A stretch of 64,000 nt of DNA from VRUE01 sp963706605 (GCA_963706605.1 OY970165.1:620001-684000), one strand, 5' to 3'; shown: positions 34,620-42,757, counted from the stretch's first letter. Notes: generated from the sequence alone by a model not told the origin. Numbers and translations are program-made.

Positions 34620-34667
34620 AAAGAGGCCGGCACAGGGCTCCCCACGAGGCCCCGTGCCGGCCTCTTT
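34620..34667. terminator. Terminator after pstS
   Basis: AAAGAGGCCGGCAC pairs with GTGCCGGCCTCTTT across a 20-nt loop, followed by CATG. It can serve both pstS (+) and the convergent MerR-type gene (-). The stem resembles the one at 9894-9925. Confidence 0.85.
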
Positions 34668-34703
34668 CATGTTCGGGCCCGACCCCCGAACGCAGCGTTG
34701 GGC

Positions 34704-35543
34704 TCAGGCAAATGCCTGGCTGGCGCGGCGGCGCAGGTCCGCGTTGAGCATCCCCGTTACCTCGCTGGGACGCCCGCCGGCGGCAGGGATAGCGTCGCCG
34801 ATCAGGCCGCTGGCGCGGAAACCGTAGAGCGGCGCGTCGAAACCGGCCTCGCGGATCTTGCGGACCAGCTTGACGGCGGAAGGAGTGTCGGCGCCGGGGC
34901 CACAGAGGACGATCGCGGTCGGGTCGAGCGCGCTGAGCGCCCTCTCCATCCGCTCCTCGCCGAGCTCGTCGGAGAGCATCAACACACGGAAGCCGGCGCG
35001 GCGCAAGGCAAGATCGAGCGCCTGGGCGTGGACCGCCTCGGCGTCGGAACCACGGCTGGAGTCGAGCAGCAGGATGCCGGCCGGCCGGGAGGCGGCGGAG
35101 GCCAGTCGACGGGCGCCGTGCAGCCAACCCGTTGCCCAGCGGGTGGCAAACTCGAGCTCGGCCTCGCGCTCGGGATCAGCAGCTAGCTGGTCGACCGCGG
35201 GCAGCAGCATCTCCTCCACGGTCCGCTCCAGCGGTCGTACCGCGAGGCTCTCCTCCACCGCCCGATCGGCGGCGTCCTCGTCGAAACTCTCGAAGGCGAC
35301 GAGCAGGCTGTCGCCGCTTGCCGGGGCCTCCTGGCGCTGGCGCGCCAGCTCGATCGCCGAGGAGATGTTGCCGGTCGTGGCAAGCGCGTCGCGCAGCGTC
35401 TGCAACTCGACCAGCTCGTAGTTGCGGTGATTGCCGGGCGTGCGCTTCGGCACCGGGTAGCCGTAGCGTCGCTCCCAGCTGCGCAGCGTGTTGGGGCTGA
35501 CGCCCAGAACTTCGGCCGCCGCGTTGGTCCTGATACCTGGCAT
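34704..35543 (-). CDS. MerR-type regulator with degenerate B12-binding-like domain
   Basis: 279 aa from ATG 35543 (35552 would add MLR). MerR HTH: RTNAAAEVLGVSPNTLRSWE then RRYGYPVPKRTPGNHRNYEL. The middle helical bundle and the C-terminal Rossmann-like domain (ILLLDSSRGSDAEAVHAQAL, LMLSDELG, AIVLCGPGADTPSAVKLVRK) resemble CarH/LitR cobalamin photoreceptors. The D-x-H-x-x-G cobalamin motif and the W-x9-E-H motif are not visible, so it probably does not bind B12 in the usual way. CAGAAT lies 7 nt before the ATG. Target unknown. Confidence 0.8.
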   Translation of the reverse strand: MPGIRTNAAAEVLGVSPNTLRSWERRYGYPVPKRTPGNHRNYELVELQTLRDALATTGNISSAIELARQRQEAPASGDSLLVAFESFDEDAADRAVEESLAVRPLERTVEEMLLPAVDQLAADPEREAELEFATRWATGWLHGARRLASAASRPAGILLLDSSRGSDAEAVHAQALDLALRRAGFRVLMLSDELGEERMERALSALDPTAIVLCGPGADTPSAVKLVRKIREAGFDAPLYGFRASGLIGDAIPAAGGRPSEVTGMLNADLRRRASQAFA

Positions 35544-35606
35544 GCGCAGCATTCTGGCAGCGGATTTCCAGGTTTACACCGGTTATGGACAGATTTCGGG
35601 AATCTG

Positions 35607-36335
35607 TCAGCGATCTTGCAAAGCGCCGACGCCCACCGGCTGGCTGACCGCGCGAGCCCGCCACATCGCCTCGTCGGCTCTGTGAAGGAGCTGGTCGGCG
35701 GCATTGCCGTGCTCCGGACAGGCGACGACGCCGGCTGAGATCCCGATCCGCAGGCCGCCGGCCTGCTCGAGCTCGTCGAGCTGGCGCAGCAGACGCTCGG
35801 CCATCTGCACCCCCCCAACCGTGTTCTGACCCGGAGCCAAGACGCAGAGTGCGTCCTCCTCGAGCCGGAAGGTCTCGTCGACGAGGCGAACGCTCTCGCT
35901 CAGCGCCGCCCCCACCACGGCCAGCGCCGTCTGGCGGTCGCCGCTCGAATCGCCGGCACGAGCCCCCGGCCCCTCGACGTCGAAGACGACCAACGCGAAC
36001 GGCTGCTCGTAGCGTCGGTTGCACTCGAGCAGCTGATCGAGGCGCCGGCGCATCTGGCCGGGGCGGTAGAGGCTCGGGTGCTCCGCCTCAGCCGCCCGGT
36101 CGTCGGCGACAGTGCCGTCCCGCTCCCAGAGCGTGCCGACCGCGGTGGCCGTTACGGAGCCGAACTCCTCGGCGAGCTTCTGCGCCGCGGCGGCGAACAG
36201 CGCCGCGTCCCTGCCGTCCATCTCATCGTGCAGCTTGCCGAGCAACGAAGCCTGGAGTGAGGACACTTCACGGGCGATATTGCCGGCGCCAGAACCCTCC
36301 CGTGACCCTGAACGTATGGGGGTATCTGTCGCCAC
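35607..36335 (-). CDS. Degenerate GGDEF-domain protein
   Basis: 242 aa, GTG start. Residues about 75-235 follow the GGDEF fold (MRRRLDQLLECNRRYEQPFA, LVVFDVEGPG, then FRLEEDALCVLAPGQN where active cyclases have R-x-GGDEF, and GISAGVVACPEHGNAADQLL, HRADEAMWRARA). The catalytic GG(D/E)EF is replaced by EEDAL, so diguanylate cyclase activity is unlikely; it may sense or bind a nucleotide. Located just upstream of the MerR-type gene, same strand. Confidence 0.75.
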   Translation of the reverse strand: MATDTPIRSGSREGSGAGNIAREVSSLQASLLGKLHDEMDGRDAALFAAAAQKLAEEFGSVTATAVGTLWERDGTVADDRAAEAEHPSLYRPGQMRRRLDQLLECNRRYEQPFALVVFDVEGPGARAGDSSGDRQTALAVVGAALSESVRLVDETFRLEEDALCVLAPGQNTVGGVQMAERLLRQLDELEQAGGLRIGISAGVVACPEHGNAADQLLHRADEAMWRARAVSQPVGVGALQDR

Positions 36336-36432
36336 GCCGAAACCTTGGCGAAACGGGCGGACGCAAGAACTCCAAAAACTCGCAATTTGCGGCTTGACAC
36401 CCGTCTAGGCAAAACGGCCAGTTTTCGACGGA

Positions 36433-36992
36433 TCAACCCCCTCTTACTACATCGGCCTCGGCCGCTTCCCGCTCCATCTGGCGCCGATAGAACCGCACCC
36501 ACTTGCGCACCGCGTTGTCGGAGACTCCATATTTGCAGCCCACGGCCACATAGCCGAGCGTCTCGATCTCCTCCATCAGCTGCTCATAGGACGGCCGACG
36601 AGCTTTGAGGGTGTTGGGCTTGGGCTTGGGCTTGCCGCGCAGTGCGGAACGATCCCAGCGTGAACCGCACTGCCGCGAGCAATAGGCGTGCTGTTGGTAT
36701 TTAGCGGTGAACTCGCGCCCGCAGCGTTTGCAGGAGCGGATCGGCGGCGGCATTCGATTCTTGCAACCGCAGTGGGTGTCAAGAGTCGCCGCGCAGTTCG
36801 GGCAGACGATTCGGAGGTTCTCGATTCGGTTGTCATCCGGAATCCCGTTGACGTGATCGAGGATCAGCGACATGCGGCGGCTACGCCAATTTTCATCCTG
36901 GCGGGACGCACACCGAGACGGCGCAGCGCCTCACTGTAAGACCTCGAATCGGCCACCGCCGCGCGAGCTTCTTCCTCTGTGTACCCAGGCAT
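36433..36992 (-). pseudogene. Remnant of HNH endonuclease, internal deletion
   Basis: The 5' piece starts ATG 36992: MPGYTEEEARAAVADSRSYS then EALRRLGVRPA, the usual start of an actinobacterial HNH family. It runs out of frame at about 36894 into the 3' piece QDENWRSRRMSLILDHVNGI, DDNRIENLRIVCPNC, CGREFTAKYQQHAYCSRQCG and a C-terminal helical HTH (EETLGYVAVGC-like region). The conserved middle (helical segment and the first Cys pair before GQDENW) is missing at the joint, with a frame change. The 3' part could still be read from ATG 36873 (146 aa: H-N-H core, treble-clef Cys). A perfect LexA box lies at the 5' end. Confidence 0.7.
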
Positions 36993-36995
36993 ATA

Positions 36996-37009
36996 CGAAC
37001 ACTAGTTCG
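36996..37009. promoter_or_regulatory. Perfect SOS (LexA) box
   Basis: CGAAC-ACTA-GTTCG matches the Gram-positive/actinobacterial LexA consensus CGAAC-N4-GTTCG exactly. It ends 3 nt from the ATG at 36992 of the HNH remnant, overlapping its expected promoter. Confidence 0.7.
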
Positions 37010-37044
37010 CCTGCCGGACGCTCCCGGAAGGTCTGTCCACACGC

Positions 37045-37050
37045 TAAGGT
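37045..37050 (+). promoter_or_regulatory. -10 box (TAAGGT) of tRNA-Gln
   Basis: TAAGGT ends 9 nt before the first base of the mature tRNA. No good -35 hexamer at 17 nt. Confidence 0.35.
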
Positions 37051-37059
37051 CGGACCCGA

Positions 37060-37133
37060 TCCGGGGTGGTGTAATTGGTTCAGCACGCCAAGTTTTGGTC
37101 TTGGAAGAGGGGGTTCAAGTCCTCCCCCCGGAG
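37060..37133 (+). tRNA. tRNA-Gln (anticodon TTG)
   Basis: Cloverleaf folded by eye: acceptor TCCGGGG (37060-37066) with CCCCGGA (37126-37132), discriminator G37133; anticodon stem CCAAG (37088-37092) with CTTGG (37100-37104), loop TTTTGGT, anticodon TTG at 37095-37097; T stem GGGGG/CCTCC with loop TTCAAGT (37114-37120). It reads CAA (and CAG by wobble). The 3' CCA is not encoded (CTA follows). The convergent PucR gene stops at the very next base. Confidence 0.95.
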
Positions 37134-38375
37134 CTATTGCTCCTCTGAGCTGCGGGGCACCTTGCCGCCCTCGGCTCCCGGTTCCAGCGCCGGACCGCGG
37201 GGGGAGGCGATGCCGAGGACCCGCATCGCCTTGAGGCCGAGGCCGAGCTTCTCGCGGCCCTCGGTGGCCGAGACGTCGTGGCCGCAGAGCTCGCGCACGC
37301 GCTCCAGCCGGTAGCGGATCGTGTGGCGGTGGGTAAAGAGCTGTTTGGCGGTGGCGGCGACGTTGCCGTCGTTCGCCAGGTAGGCCTCGACCGTCGCCAC
37401 CAGCTCGGTCTCGTACTGGTCGTCGTATGAGGCGAGGGGCTCGATCGTCTCGGCGAAGAAACGCTCCAGCTCACCAGGATCCTCGCTCATCGCCGGCAGC
37501 AGCAGGCGGTAGGCGCCGGTGTCCTCGAAGGCGAGCAGCGGCCGGCCCTCGGCCTCCCCGACGTTGACCGCCAGCCGTGCCTCGTTGCCGGCCCGGTAGA
37601 GATCGACGGGGTCGACGACGCGACGGCTGGCGCCGATCGTCAGGTGGAACCCAGGCAGGGCGTCCTCCAGCTCCCGTCCCAACCCGGCGGCGGCCCGCTG
37701 CAGGCGCTCCTCGTCCTCGACCGGGACGATCACGGCGATCTCGGTTGCGACCTCACCCTGATCGGCGCTCGCCAAGGCGCCGGGGGTGAGCGAACGCAGC
37801 GTCCGCATTGCCAGGGTCAGCACTCGTTCTCGCCACTCACCGGTCTGGGCGGTCCGCGGCGCGGCGCGGACGACGATCGCCGCCGCGCCCTTCTCCAGGT
37901 CGCCGCCGAGCTCGGCGGCGCGGGCGACGATGTCGCCGCGGTCGGTCACCTCGCGGCCGAAGACCGCGGCGACGAAGACACCGGCCACCTCCTCGCTCTC
38001 CCACTCGGGAGCACGGGAACGCTCCAGCTCCAGCGCGAGCAGGGTCGTCACCATGCGCGCGATCGCCGGATCCGGGGGCGCTTTGGCCCGGTAGCGCAGC
38101 TCACCCACGGTACTGTCAGCGACCCGCAGCTCGACCGTCGTCACCCGCTCGCCGCCGGCGAGCAGCTTCTCCTCCTGGTCGGGCGAGGCGCCGGCGACGG
38201 CAAGCACCGCGCCGGAGCGCTCGATCAGAGCGACGCTGGCATCGAGGACGCGAGCCGCGGCCCGCGCCACCGCAGGCAACCCAGCTCCGGACTCAACGGC
38301 CTCCGCGAGCGCATCCAGCGTCCCTGGATCAGCTGGCTTTGCAGGGCTTTCCTGTCCTTTCGACCTGGTTGACAT
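37134..38375 (-). CDS. PucR/CdaR-family transcriptional regulator
   Basis: 413 aa. N-terminal GAF-like sensor (ARVLDASVALIERSGAVLAV, about 35-125), central CdaR GGDEF-like domain (about 150-300), C-terminal HTH_30: VEAYLANDGNVAATAKQLFT followed by HRHTIRYRLERVRELCG. No frameshift, unlike its relative at 7.1-8.3 kb. GATAAT lies 6 nt before the ATG. Family members respond to metabolites such as purine breakdown products or glycerate. No obvious target beside it. Confidence 0.9.
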   Translation of the reverse strand: MSTRSKGQESPAKPADPGTLDALAEAVESGAGLPAVARAAARVLDASVALIERSGAVLAVAGASPDQEEKLLAGGERVTTVELRVADSTVGELRYRAKAPPDPAIARMVTTLLALELERSRAPEWESEEVAGVFVAAVFGREVTDRGDIVARAAELGGDLEKGAAAIVVRAAPRTAQTGEWRERVLTLAMRTLRSLTPGALASADQGEVATEIAVIVPVEDEERLQRAAAGLGRELEDALPGFHLTIGASRRVVDPVDLYRAGNEARLAVNVGEAEGRPLLAFEDTGAYRLLLPAMSEDPGELERFFAETIEPLASYDDQYETELVATVEAYLANDGNVAATAKQLFTHRHTIRYRLERVRELCGHDVSATEGREKLGLGLKAMRVLGIASPRGPALEPGAEGGKVPRSSEEQ

Positions 38376-38404
38376 CGGCCCATTATCGCGGGCGCCGCTT
38401 CTAG

Positions 38405-38515
38405 GACCTATCCCGGTAGGGGTGGAACGTCTTGTACTTTTTTTGCAGCGGCATTCTCGGCTCGCCGCCGACTGTCTTCAAAAAAAGTTAAGTGGAACCC
38501 CTACCGGGATAGGTC
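38405..38515. repeat. Palindromic element R1, copy b (111 bp)
   Basis: 19-bp perfect arms (GACCTATCCCGGTAGGGGT, 38405-38423, with 38497-38515). Inner core GGAACGTCTTGTACTTTTTT and AAAAAAAGTTAAGTGGAA on the other side. Opposite orientation to copies a and c. It fills the gap between the 86-aa membrane protein gene and pucR, all on the minus strand. Confidence 0.9.
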
Positions 38516-38776
38516 TCAGCCGAGGATTTCGACGATGTCGTTGTAGTAGTAGACGATCGCGAGGCCGACGACGACGCCGGTCAGGACCAGGGCGACGAGG
38601 ACGATGACCGAGAGGACCCCGGCCGCCGCCTTCTCCCAGAGCCGGCCGTAGGAGCTGACCGCGGGCACCAGGATCAAGCCGACGAAGGCCGCCAGGCTGA
38701 TCAGCCCGGCGGCGCCGAAGAGCAGGTACTCATTCTCGATCTTCTGCAGGGCCAGAGGGAGAAGCACGACGCCCAT
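38516..38776 (-). CDS. Small integral membrane protein
   Basis: 86 aa with three hydrophobic segments (about 2-10, 17-38, 52-78), ending YYYNDIVEILG. Unknown family. The 5' end overlaps the C-terminal coding part of the DedA-PAP2 gene by 47 bp in another frame, implying coupled translation. The stop codon abuts repeat R1-b. Confidence 0.65.
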   Translation of the reverse strand: MGVVLLPLALQKIENEYLLFGAAGLISLAAFVGLILVPAVSSYGRLWEKAAAGVLSVIVLVALVLTGVVVGLAIVYYYNDIVEILG

Positions 38777-40274
38777 TCTGGCGCAAGGGTCCGTCCGAAG
38801 TCTGGCGCGCAGTCGTGACCACGAGAGCGACCGCGGCGCAAAGGGAGAAGGCGACGATCCCGAGCGCCCAACCGGCGCTGACGTCGCTCATGTAGTGGAC
38901 CCCCAGATAGACGCGTGAAAGGCCGATCAGAGCGGTGATGACGATCCCCGCCGCAATGACAGCGGCGCCCCGCGCCATTCCCGGCCGCAGGCGCATCACG
39001 ATCGTCACCGCGAGCCAGACGTAGAACGTCGCGTAGGCGGCGTGGGCGCTGGGGAAAGATGACCCTGAGACCCCCACCAGGCCGACGCCGGGACGGGGTC
39101 GATCGACAGCGGCCTTGAGCTCGTGAACGCCGAGGACGATCAGACCGGCGCCGACCACGAGCACGCCGACCTCGGCCCAACGTCGGCGCACTGCTAGGGC
39201 CGCGGCGCAGACCGCGGCCAGGGGCAGGACCACCGCGGAGGAGCCGAGCGCCGTCACCACCTTGGCGACGTCGACTAGCCAACCGACCCGCAGCCTTTCG
39301 GCAACTTCCATCGCCGTCAGGTCGCCAGGCGTCGGCCCAGGGTCGCCATTGACGATCACCGTGTACGCGACGAGGACGAAGCCGGCGACCGCGAGGATCG
39401 CCATCAGCGAGGTGAACTCGAGCCCAAAGGTGCCGCCCGGCGTCACCCGGTCCCAGAGGAAGCTCAACTGCGGCTGGAAGCGCCGCGCCAGAGCGACGAT
39501 CCAGCGCGTCGCCCAATGTCCTTCCATCCAACGAACCGCCAGACGCCGGTTCTCCTCGACCCGGAAGCGGCGCACGAGCAACACCACGCCGACGATGACG
39601 ACGATCAGCGTGCCGAGCAGGAAGGCGCCGCGTCCGGCGTACTTGGCGGCGGTGTCGATGCTGCGCGAGAAGAAGTAGCCGATCAGGATATGGGCGCTGG
39701 CCCAGAGCCCGGTGCCGAGGATGCTGTAGGGGACGAAGGCCCGGTAGCGCATGCCCGAGCTGCCGGCGATGAAGGGGGCGAAGGCGCGCACGAGGCTGAT
39801 GAAGCGGCCGATGAAGATCGTCTTGCCGCCGTGGCGGGAGAAGTAGTCCTCGACTTTCTCGAAGCGCTCGTGGCTGATCCCGAAGCGGGGGCCGTTGCGC
39901 ATCACGAACTCGCGGCCGAGCCGGCGGCCGAGGAAGAAGCTGGTCGTGTCTCCCGCCCAGGCCGAGAACCAGGCGATCGCGATCAGCAGGTAGATGCTGA
40001 TCGCACCCTGGCCGGCAACGGCGCCGCCCAGCAGCATCACCGTCTCACCGGGAACGACGAGGCCGACGAAAGCACCGGTCTCGGCGAAGGCAAAGACGCC
40101 AACCAGGAGATAGGTCCAGGCGCCGAGCGTGTTGGAGATGTCTTCCAGCAGCTGCTGGAGGTCGCCGTGCGGGATGACCCTGCTGAGCAGGTAGTAACCG
40201 GCGGCGATCGCAGCGGCGATCGCGACGAGCAGAAGGCGGCGGCCGCGGCGGTTCTCGGGCATCTGGAGCCTCAT
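38730..40274 (-). CDS. DedA (SNARE-associated) + PAP2 phosphatase fusion
   Basis: 514 aa. N-terminal DedA domain (about 35-240): FAETGAFVGLVVPGETVMLL, GDTTSFFLGRRLG, FFSRHGG-type motif DYFSRHGGKTIFIGRF and RAFAPFIAGSSGMRYRAF. C-terminal PAP2 domain (about 290-490) with the three motifs K-x6-RP (KAAVDRPRP), SSFPSAHA and SRVYLGVHYMSDV (catalytic His and Asp). DedA proteins flip undecaprenyl phosphate or phospholipids, and PAP2 enzymes dephosphorylate undecaprenyl-PP or lipid phosphates, so the fusion probably recycles a lipid carrier. Starts inside the ispE stop (ATGA). Confidence 0.92.
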   Translation of the reverse strand: MRLQMPENRRGRRLLLVAIAAAIAAGYYLLSRVIPHGDLQQLLEDISNTLGAWTYLLVGVFAFAETGAFVGLVVPGETVMLLGGAVAGQGAISIYLLIAIAWFSAWAGDTTSFFLGRRLGREFVMRNGPRFGISHERFEKVEDYFSRHGGKTIFIGRFISLVRAFAPFIAGSSGMRYRAFVPYSILGTGLWASAHILIGYFFSRSIDTAAKYAGRGAFLLGTLIVVIVGVVLLVRRFRVEENRRLAVRWMEGHWATRWIVALARRFQPQLSFLWDRVTPGGTFGLEFTSLMAILAVAGFVLVAYTVIVNGDPGPTPGDLTAMEVAERLRVGWLVDVAKVVTALGSSAVVLPLAAVCAAALAVRRRWAEVGVLVVGAGLIVLGVHELKAAVDRPRPGVGLVGVSGSSFPSAHAAYATFYVWLAVTIVMRLRPGMARGAAVIAAGIVITALIGLSRVYLGVHYMSDVSAGWALGIVAFSLCAAVALVVTTARQTSDGPLRQNGRRASPSGPAEDRE

Positions 40275-41122
40275 GGCGCCTCCCCCGCCCCGCAGACGAT
40301 CGCGTCCTCGCGGCCGATTTGCGCCGCTACCGACTTTGCCCCTGCCAGGGTGGGGAAAAGTCCGACAGCGGTGGGTCCGGAGCCGGACATGAAGACCAAC
40401 GGAGCGCCGGACTCGCGGAGTGCGTCGAGCGCCGCGCCGAGGTCCGGTCGCAACGAGCGGGCCGCCGGCTCGAGGTCGTTGGCAAGCAGCTCTGCGTAGT
40501 CGAGCGGCGAGGCGCCGGCGCCGGCCGTCTCACGCAGCCGGACAGCGAGCGACTCCAACTCCTCCCCGCTGCGACCGAGCCCGAGCCGGTCGGCCTCGGC
40601 AAAGACGGCGGCGGTGCTGAGGCCGCCTCCTCCCGGAAGAAGCACGACCGCGTGCGGCTCCGGGTCAGGCAGCTTCTCGACGCCCTCACCCGCTCCACGC
40701 ACCAGCGAGAACGTGGGAAGCAATTGGGAGGGAACGTCGGCGCCCAGCTCGGCGGCGATCTCACCGAGGTCCGGAACCCAGCCGGCGGCTCCCCTCACCG
40801 AGTCCCGAGCCAACCGCAACACCGCCGCCGCGTCGGCGCTGCCACCACCGAGCCCGGCGGCAACCGGGATCCGCTTCTCGATCTCGACTCGGAGCGGAGG
40901 TCCGTCCCAGCCCCGATCGCGCAGGGCGGCGAGCGCGCGGGCGGCGAGATTCTCCCCCTCCACCCCGGCGCAGAGGACCTCGTCGCGGCCGGCCTCGGAG
41001 ACCTCGATCACGTCAACCAGAGCCAGCGGCTCGAAGAGAGAGCAGAGCGAGTGCAGACCGTCGGCGCGCCGACCGCCGAGAAAGAGGCAGAGGTTGAGCT
41101 TGGCTGGGGCGAGAACGCGCAT
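40271..41122 (-). CDS. ispE: 4-diphosphocytidyl-2-C-methyl-D-erythritol kinase
   Basis: 283 aa from ATG 41122: MRVLAPAKLNLCLFLGGRRA; the GHMP motif PVAAGLGGGSADAAAVLRLA; LGADVPSQL; near the C-terminus FMSGSGPTAVGLF. Fourth enzyme of the MEP pathway (isoprenoids). The upstream GTG/ATG-less extension 41158 would be translated from repeat R1-c and is unlikely. The C-terminal codons LFPTLAGAKSVA overlap a palindrome of family R3. Its product feeds polyprenyl carriers, which fits the adjacent lipid-recycling DedA-PAP2 gene. Confidence 0.95.
   Translation of the reverse strand: MRVLAPAKLNLCLFLGGRRADGLHSLCSLFEPLALVDVIEVSEAGRDEVLCAGVEGENLAARALAALRDRGWDGPPLRVEIEKRIPVAAGLGGGSADAAAVLRLARDSVRGAAGWVPDLGEIAAELGADVPSQLLPTFSLVRGAGEGVEKLPDPEPHAVVLLPGGGGLSTAAVFAEADRLGLGRSGEELESLAVRLRETAGAGASPLDYAELLANDLEPAARSLRPDLGAALDALRESGAPLVFMSGSGPTAVGLFPTLAGAKSVAAQIGREDAIVCGAGEAP
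40330..40364. repeat. Palindromic element R3, copy c (inside ispE)
   Basis: CCGACTTTGCCCC (40330-40342) pairs with GGGGAAAAGTCCG (40352-40364) with two mismatches, and flanking CCGC/GCGG also pair. Sequence is close to R3 copies a and b. It lies in frame near the 3' end of ispE. Confidence 0.55.
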
Positions 41123-41130
41123 TTGGATGA

Positions 41131-41242
41131 GGGTCTGTCCCGGCAGGGACTCGCTCAACTTTTTCTGAAGACAGTCGCCGGCTGTCCGCCGGCCTTGGCG
41201 CAGAAAAAGTACAAGCCGCTCCGCCCCTACCGGGACAGACCC
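41131..41242. repeat. Palindromic element R1, copy c (112 bp)
   Basis: 18-bp arms GGGTCTGTCCCGGCAGGG and CCCTACCGGGACAGACCC with a single mismatch. The inner stem TTTTTCTG/CAGAAAAA and core GAAAAAGTACAAG are conserved. It fills the space between rsmA and ispE; its right arm encodes the rsmA C-terminus. Confidence 0.9.
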
Positions 41243-41985
41243 TTCCCCAAGGCCCGAAACTCGCCTGGTGAGAGCTGCTCGGCGCGAACGTTCTCGGACA
41301 GGCCGAGATCGCGGAGGACGGCGCGAACGACCTCCAGCGTGCCGGGCCGCTGATGCTCCAGCGAACGGGCCAATGACTTGCGGCGGTGGGCGAAGGCGGC
41401 GCGGACCAGCTCGCGAGTGGCCTGGTCGGCGGCGGGCCCGGTGCGACGCAGAGCGAGGATCGCCGACTCGACCCGCGGTCGCGGCCGGAACACGGCGGGA
41501 TCCACGGTGCGCAGCAGTTTCACCTCACAAGCGAGCTGCGCGATCACGCTCGGCGATCCGTAGGTGCGGCTGCCGGGCGCGGCGCGCAGGCGGTCGGCGA
41601 TCTCGCGCTGGACCATCACCGTCCAGCCGCGCAGCGAAGGCAGCTCCTCAATCGTCCGCAGGATCAGCGGCGTCGCGATCGAGTAGGGCAGGTTGGCGAC
41701 GACTGCGCTCGGCGCCGGGTCCAGCCCGGCCAGGTCGAGCTTCATCGCGTCGCCCCAGTGCAGCTCGACCTCGGGCCGGGCGGTGAGCGGCGCCAGCGCA
41801 GCCTCCAGGCCGCGGTCAAGCTCGACCGTGTGGACATGCCGGACGACATCGGCCAGGCGCTTCGTCAGAACCCCCTCCCCCGCCCCGACCTCCAGCACCA
41901 CGTCGCTCGGCACGAGCTCGGCGTCGCGGACGATCGCGTCGAGCAGGTTCGGGTCGGCGAGGAAGTTCTGCCCAAGCCTGACCAC
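41227..41985 (-). CDS. rsmA: 16S rRNA dimethyladenosine transferase
   Basis: 252 aa, GTG start 41985. GQNFLADPNLLDAIV, SAM motif VVLEVGAGEGVLTKRLA, acidic HTVELDRGLE, catalytic NLPYSIATPLIL, C-terminal FAHRRKSLARSLE. Methylates two adjacent adenosines in 16S rRNA helix 45 (KsgA). The last residues GLSR-stop are read from the arm of repeat R1-c (TCCCGGTAG), just as SR-stop of the antiporter comes from R1-e. Between tatD and ispE, the standard actinobacterial order. Confidence 0.96.
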   Translation of the reverse strand: MVRLGQNFLADPNLLDAIVRDAELVPSDVVLEVGAGEGVLTKRLADVVRHVHTVELDRGLEAALAPLTARPEVELHWGDAMKLDLAGLDPAPSAVVANLPYSIATPLILRTIEELPSLRGWTVMVQREIADRLRAAPGSRTYGSPSVIAQLACEVKLLRTVDPAVFRPRPRVESAILALRRTGPAADQATRELVRAAFAHRRKSLARSLEHQRPGTLEVVRAVLRDLGLSENVRAEQLSPGEFRALGKGLSR

Positions 41986-41989
41986 CTCC

Positions 41990-42757
41990 TCACCAGCCGA
42001 AGAGGGCGCGGGCGTTGGCCTCGACGGTCTGCTCCAGCTGCTCGTAGGAGACGCCGCGGACCTCGGCGACGACGCAGGCGGTGTCGACTACATAGGCCGG
42101 CTCGTTCGGCTTCCCCCGCATCGTCTGCGGCGCCAGGTAGGGAGCGTCGGTCTCGACCAGGATCAGCTCGTCGGGCACCTTTGCCGCGGCCTCGCGCAGC
42201 TCATCGGAGCCCGGGTAGGTGGTGTGCCCGGCAAAGGAGCAGTACCAGCCACGTTCCGCGGCGTCGTCAACCCGCCAGGGAGCGGAGAAGCAGTGGAGGA
42301 TCACCGGGTTGCCACCCGCCTTCGCGTCGAGCAGGTCGAAGATCTCGTCGGTCGCCGTCGTCTCGCCGTCGGGATCGCGGGCGTGGATGACGATCGGCAG
42401 CTCCAGGTCACAGGCGATCTCCACCTGCGCCTCGAAGGCGCGGCGCTGATCGGCCGGACTGGCCGTGTCGCGGTAATAGTCGATCCCGGTCTCGCCGATC
42501 GCCCGCACCTTCTCGTGCGCGGCGAGCCGGGCGATCTCCTCCGCCTGGGCGTCGCTGAAGCCCGTCGCCTCGGTCGGGTGGCAACCGACGCTGGCGAACA
42601 CCGCCTCGTGCCGCTCCGCGGCGCCGATCGCGGACGCGTTCTCCTCTCCCCCCAAACCCACGTTCAGCATCCGGCTCACGCCCGCCGCAAGCGCGCCGGC
42701 GACCAGATCGGCCTCGGGCCGCTCGCAGAGGAATAGGTGCGTATGGGAGTCGATCAC
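41990..42757 (-). CDS. tatD: TatD-family metal-dependent hydrolase
   Basis: 255 aa. IDSHTHLFL (H-x-H), SVGCHPTEATGFSD, AIGETGIDYYRD (catalytic Glu), LPIVIHARD, PVILHCFSA and ILVETDAPYLAP complete the TIM-barrel metal site of TatD DNases. First gene of the tatD-rsmA-ispE run. Acts as a 3'-5' exonuclease or on D-aminoacyl-tRNA-like substrates in various bacteria. Confidence 0.95.
   Translation of the reverse strand: MIDSHTHLFLCERPEADLVAGALAAGVSRMLNVGLGGEENASAIGAAERHEAVFASVGCHPTEATGFSDAQAEEIARLAAHEKVRAIGETGIDYYRDTASPADQRRAFEAQVEIACDLELPIVIHARDPDGETTATDEIFDLLDAKAGGNPVILHCFSAPWRVDDAAERGWYCSFAGHTTYPGSDELREAAAKVPDELILVETDAPYLAPQTMRGKPNEPAYVVDTACVVAEVRGVSYEQLEQTVEANARALFGW

Noticed and set aside
41123..41158. 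N-terminal extension of IspE (12 residues).
   Set aside because: It would be encoded by the arm of repeat R1-c; the conserved N-terminus of the family begins at MRVLAPAKLNL.
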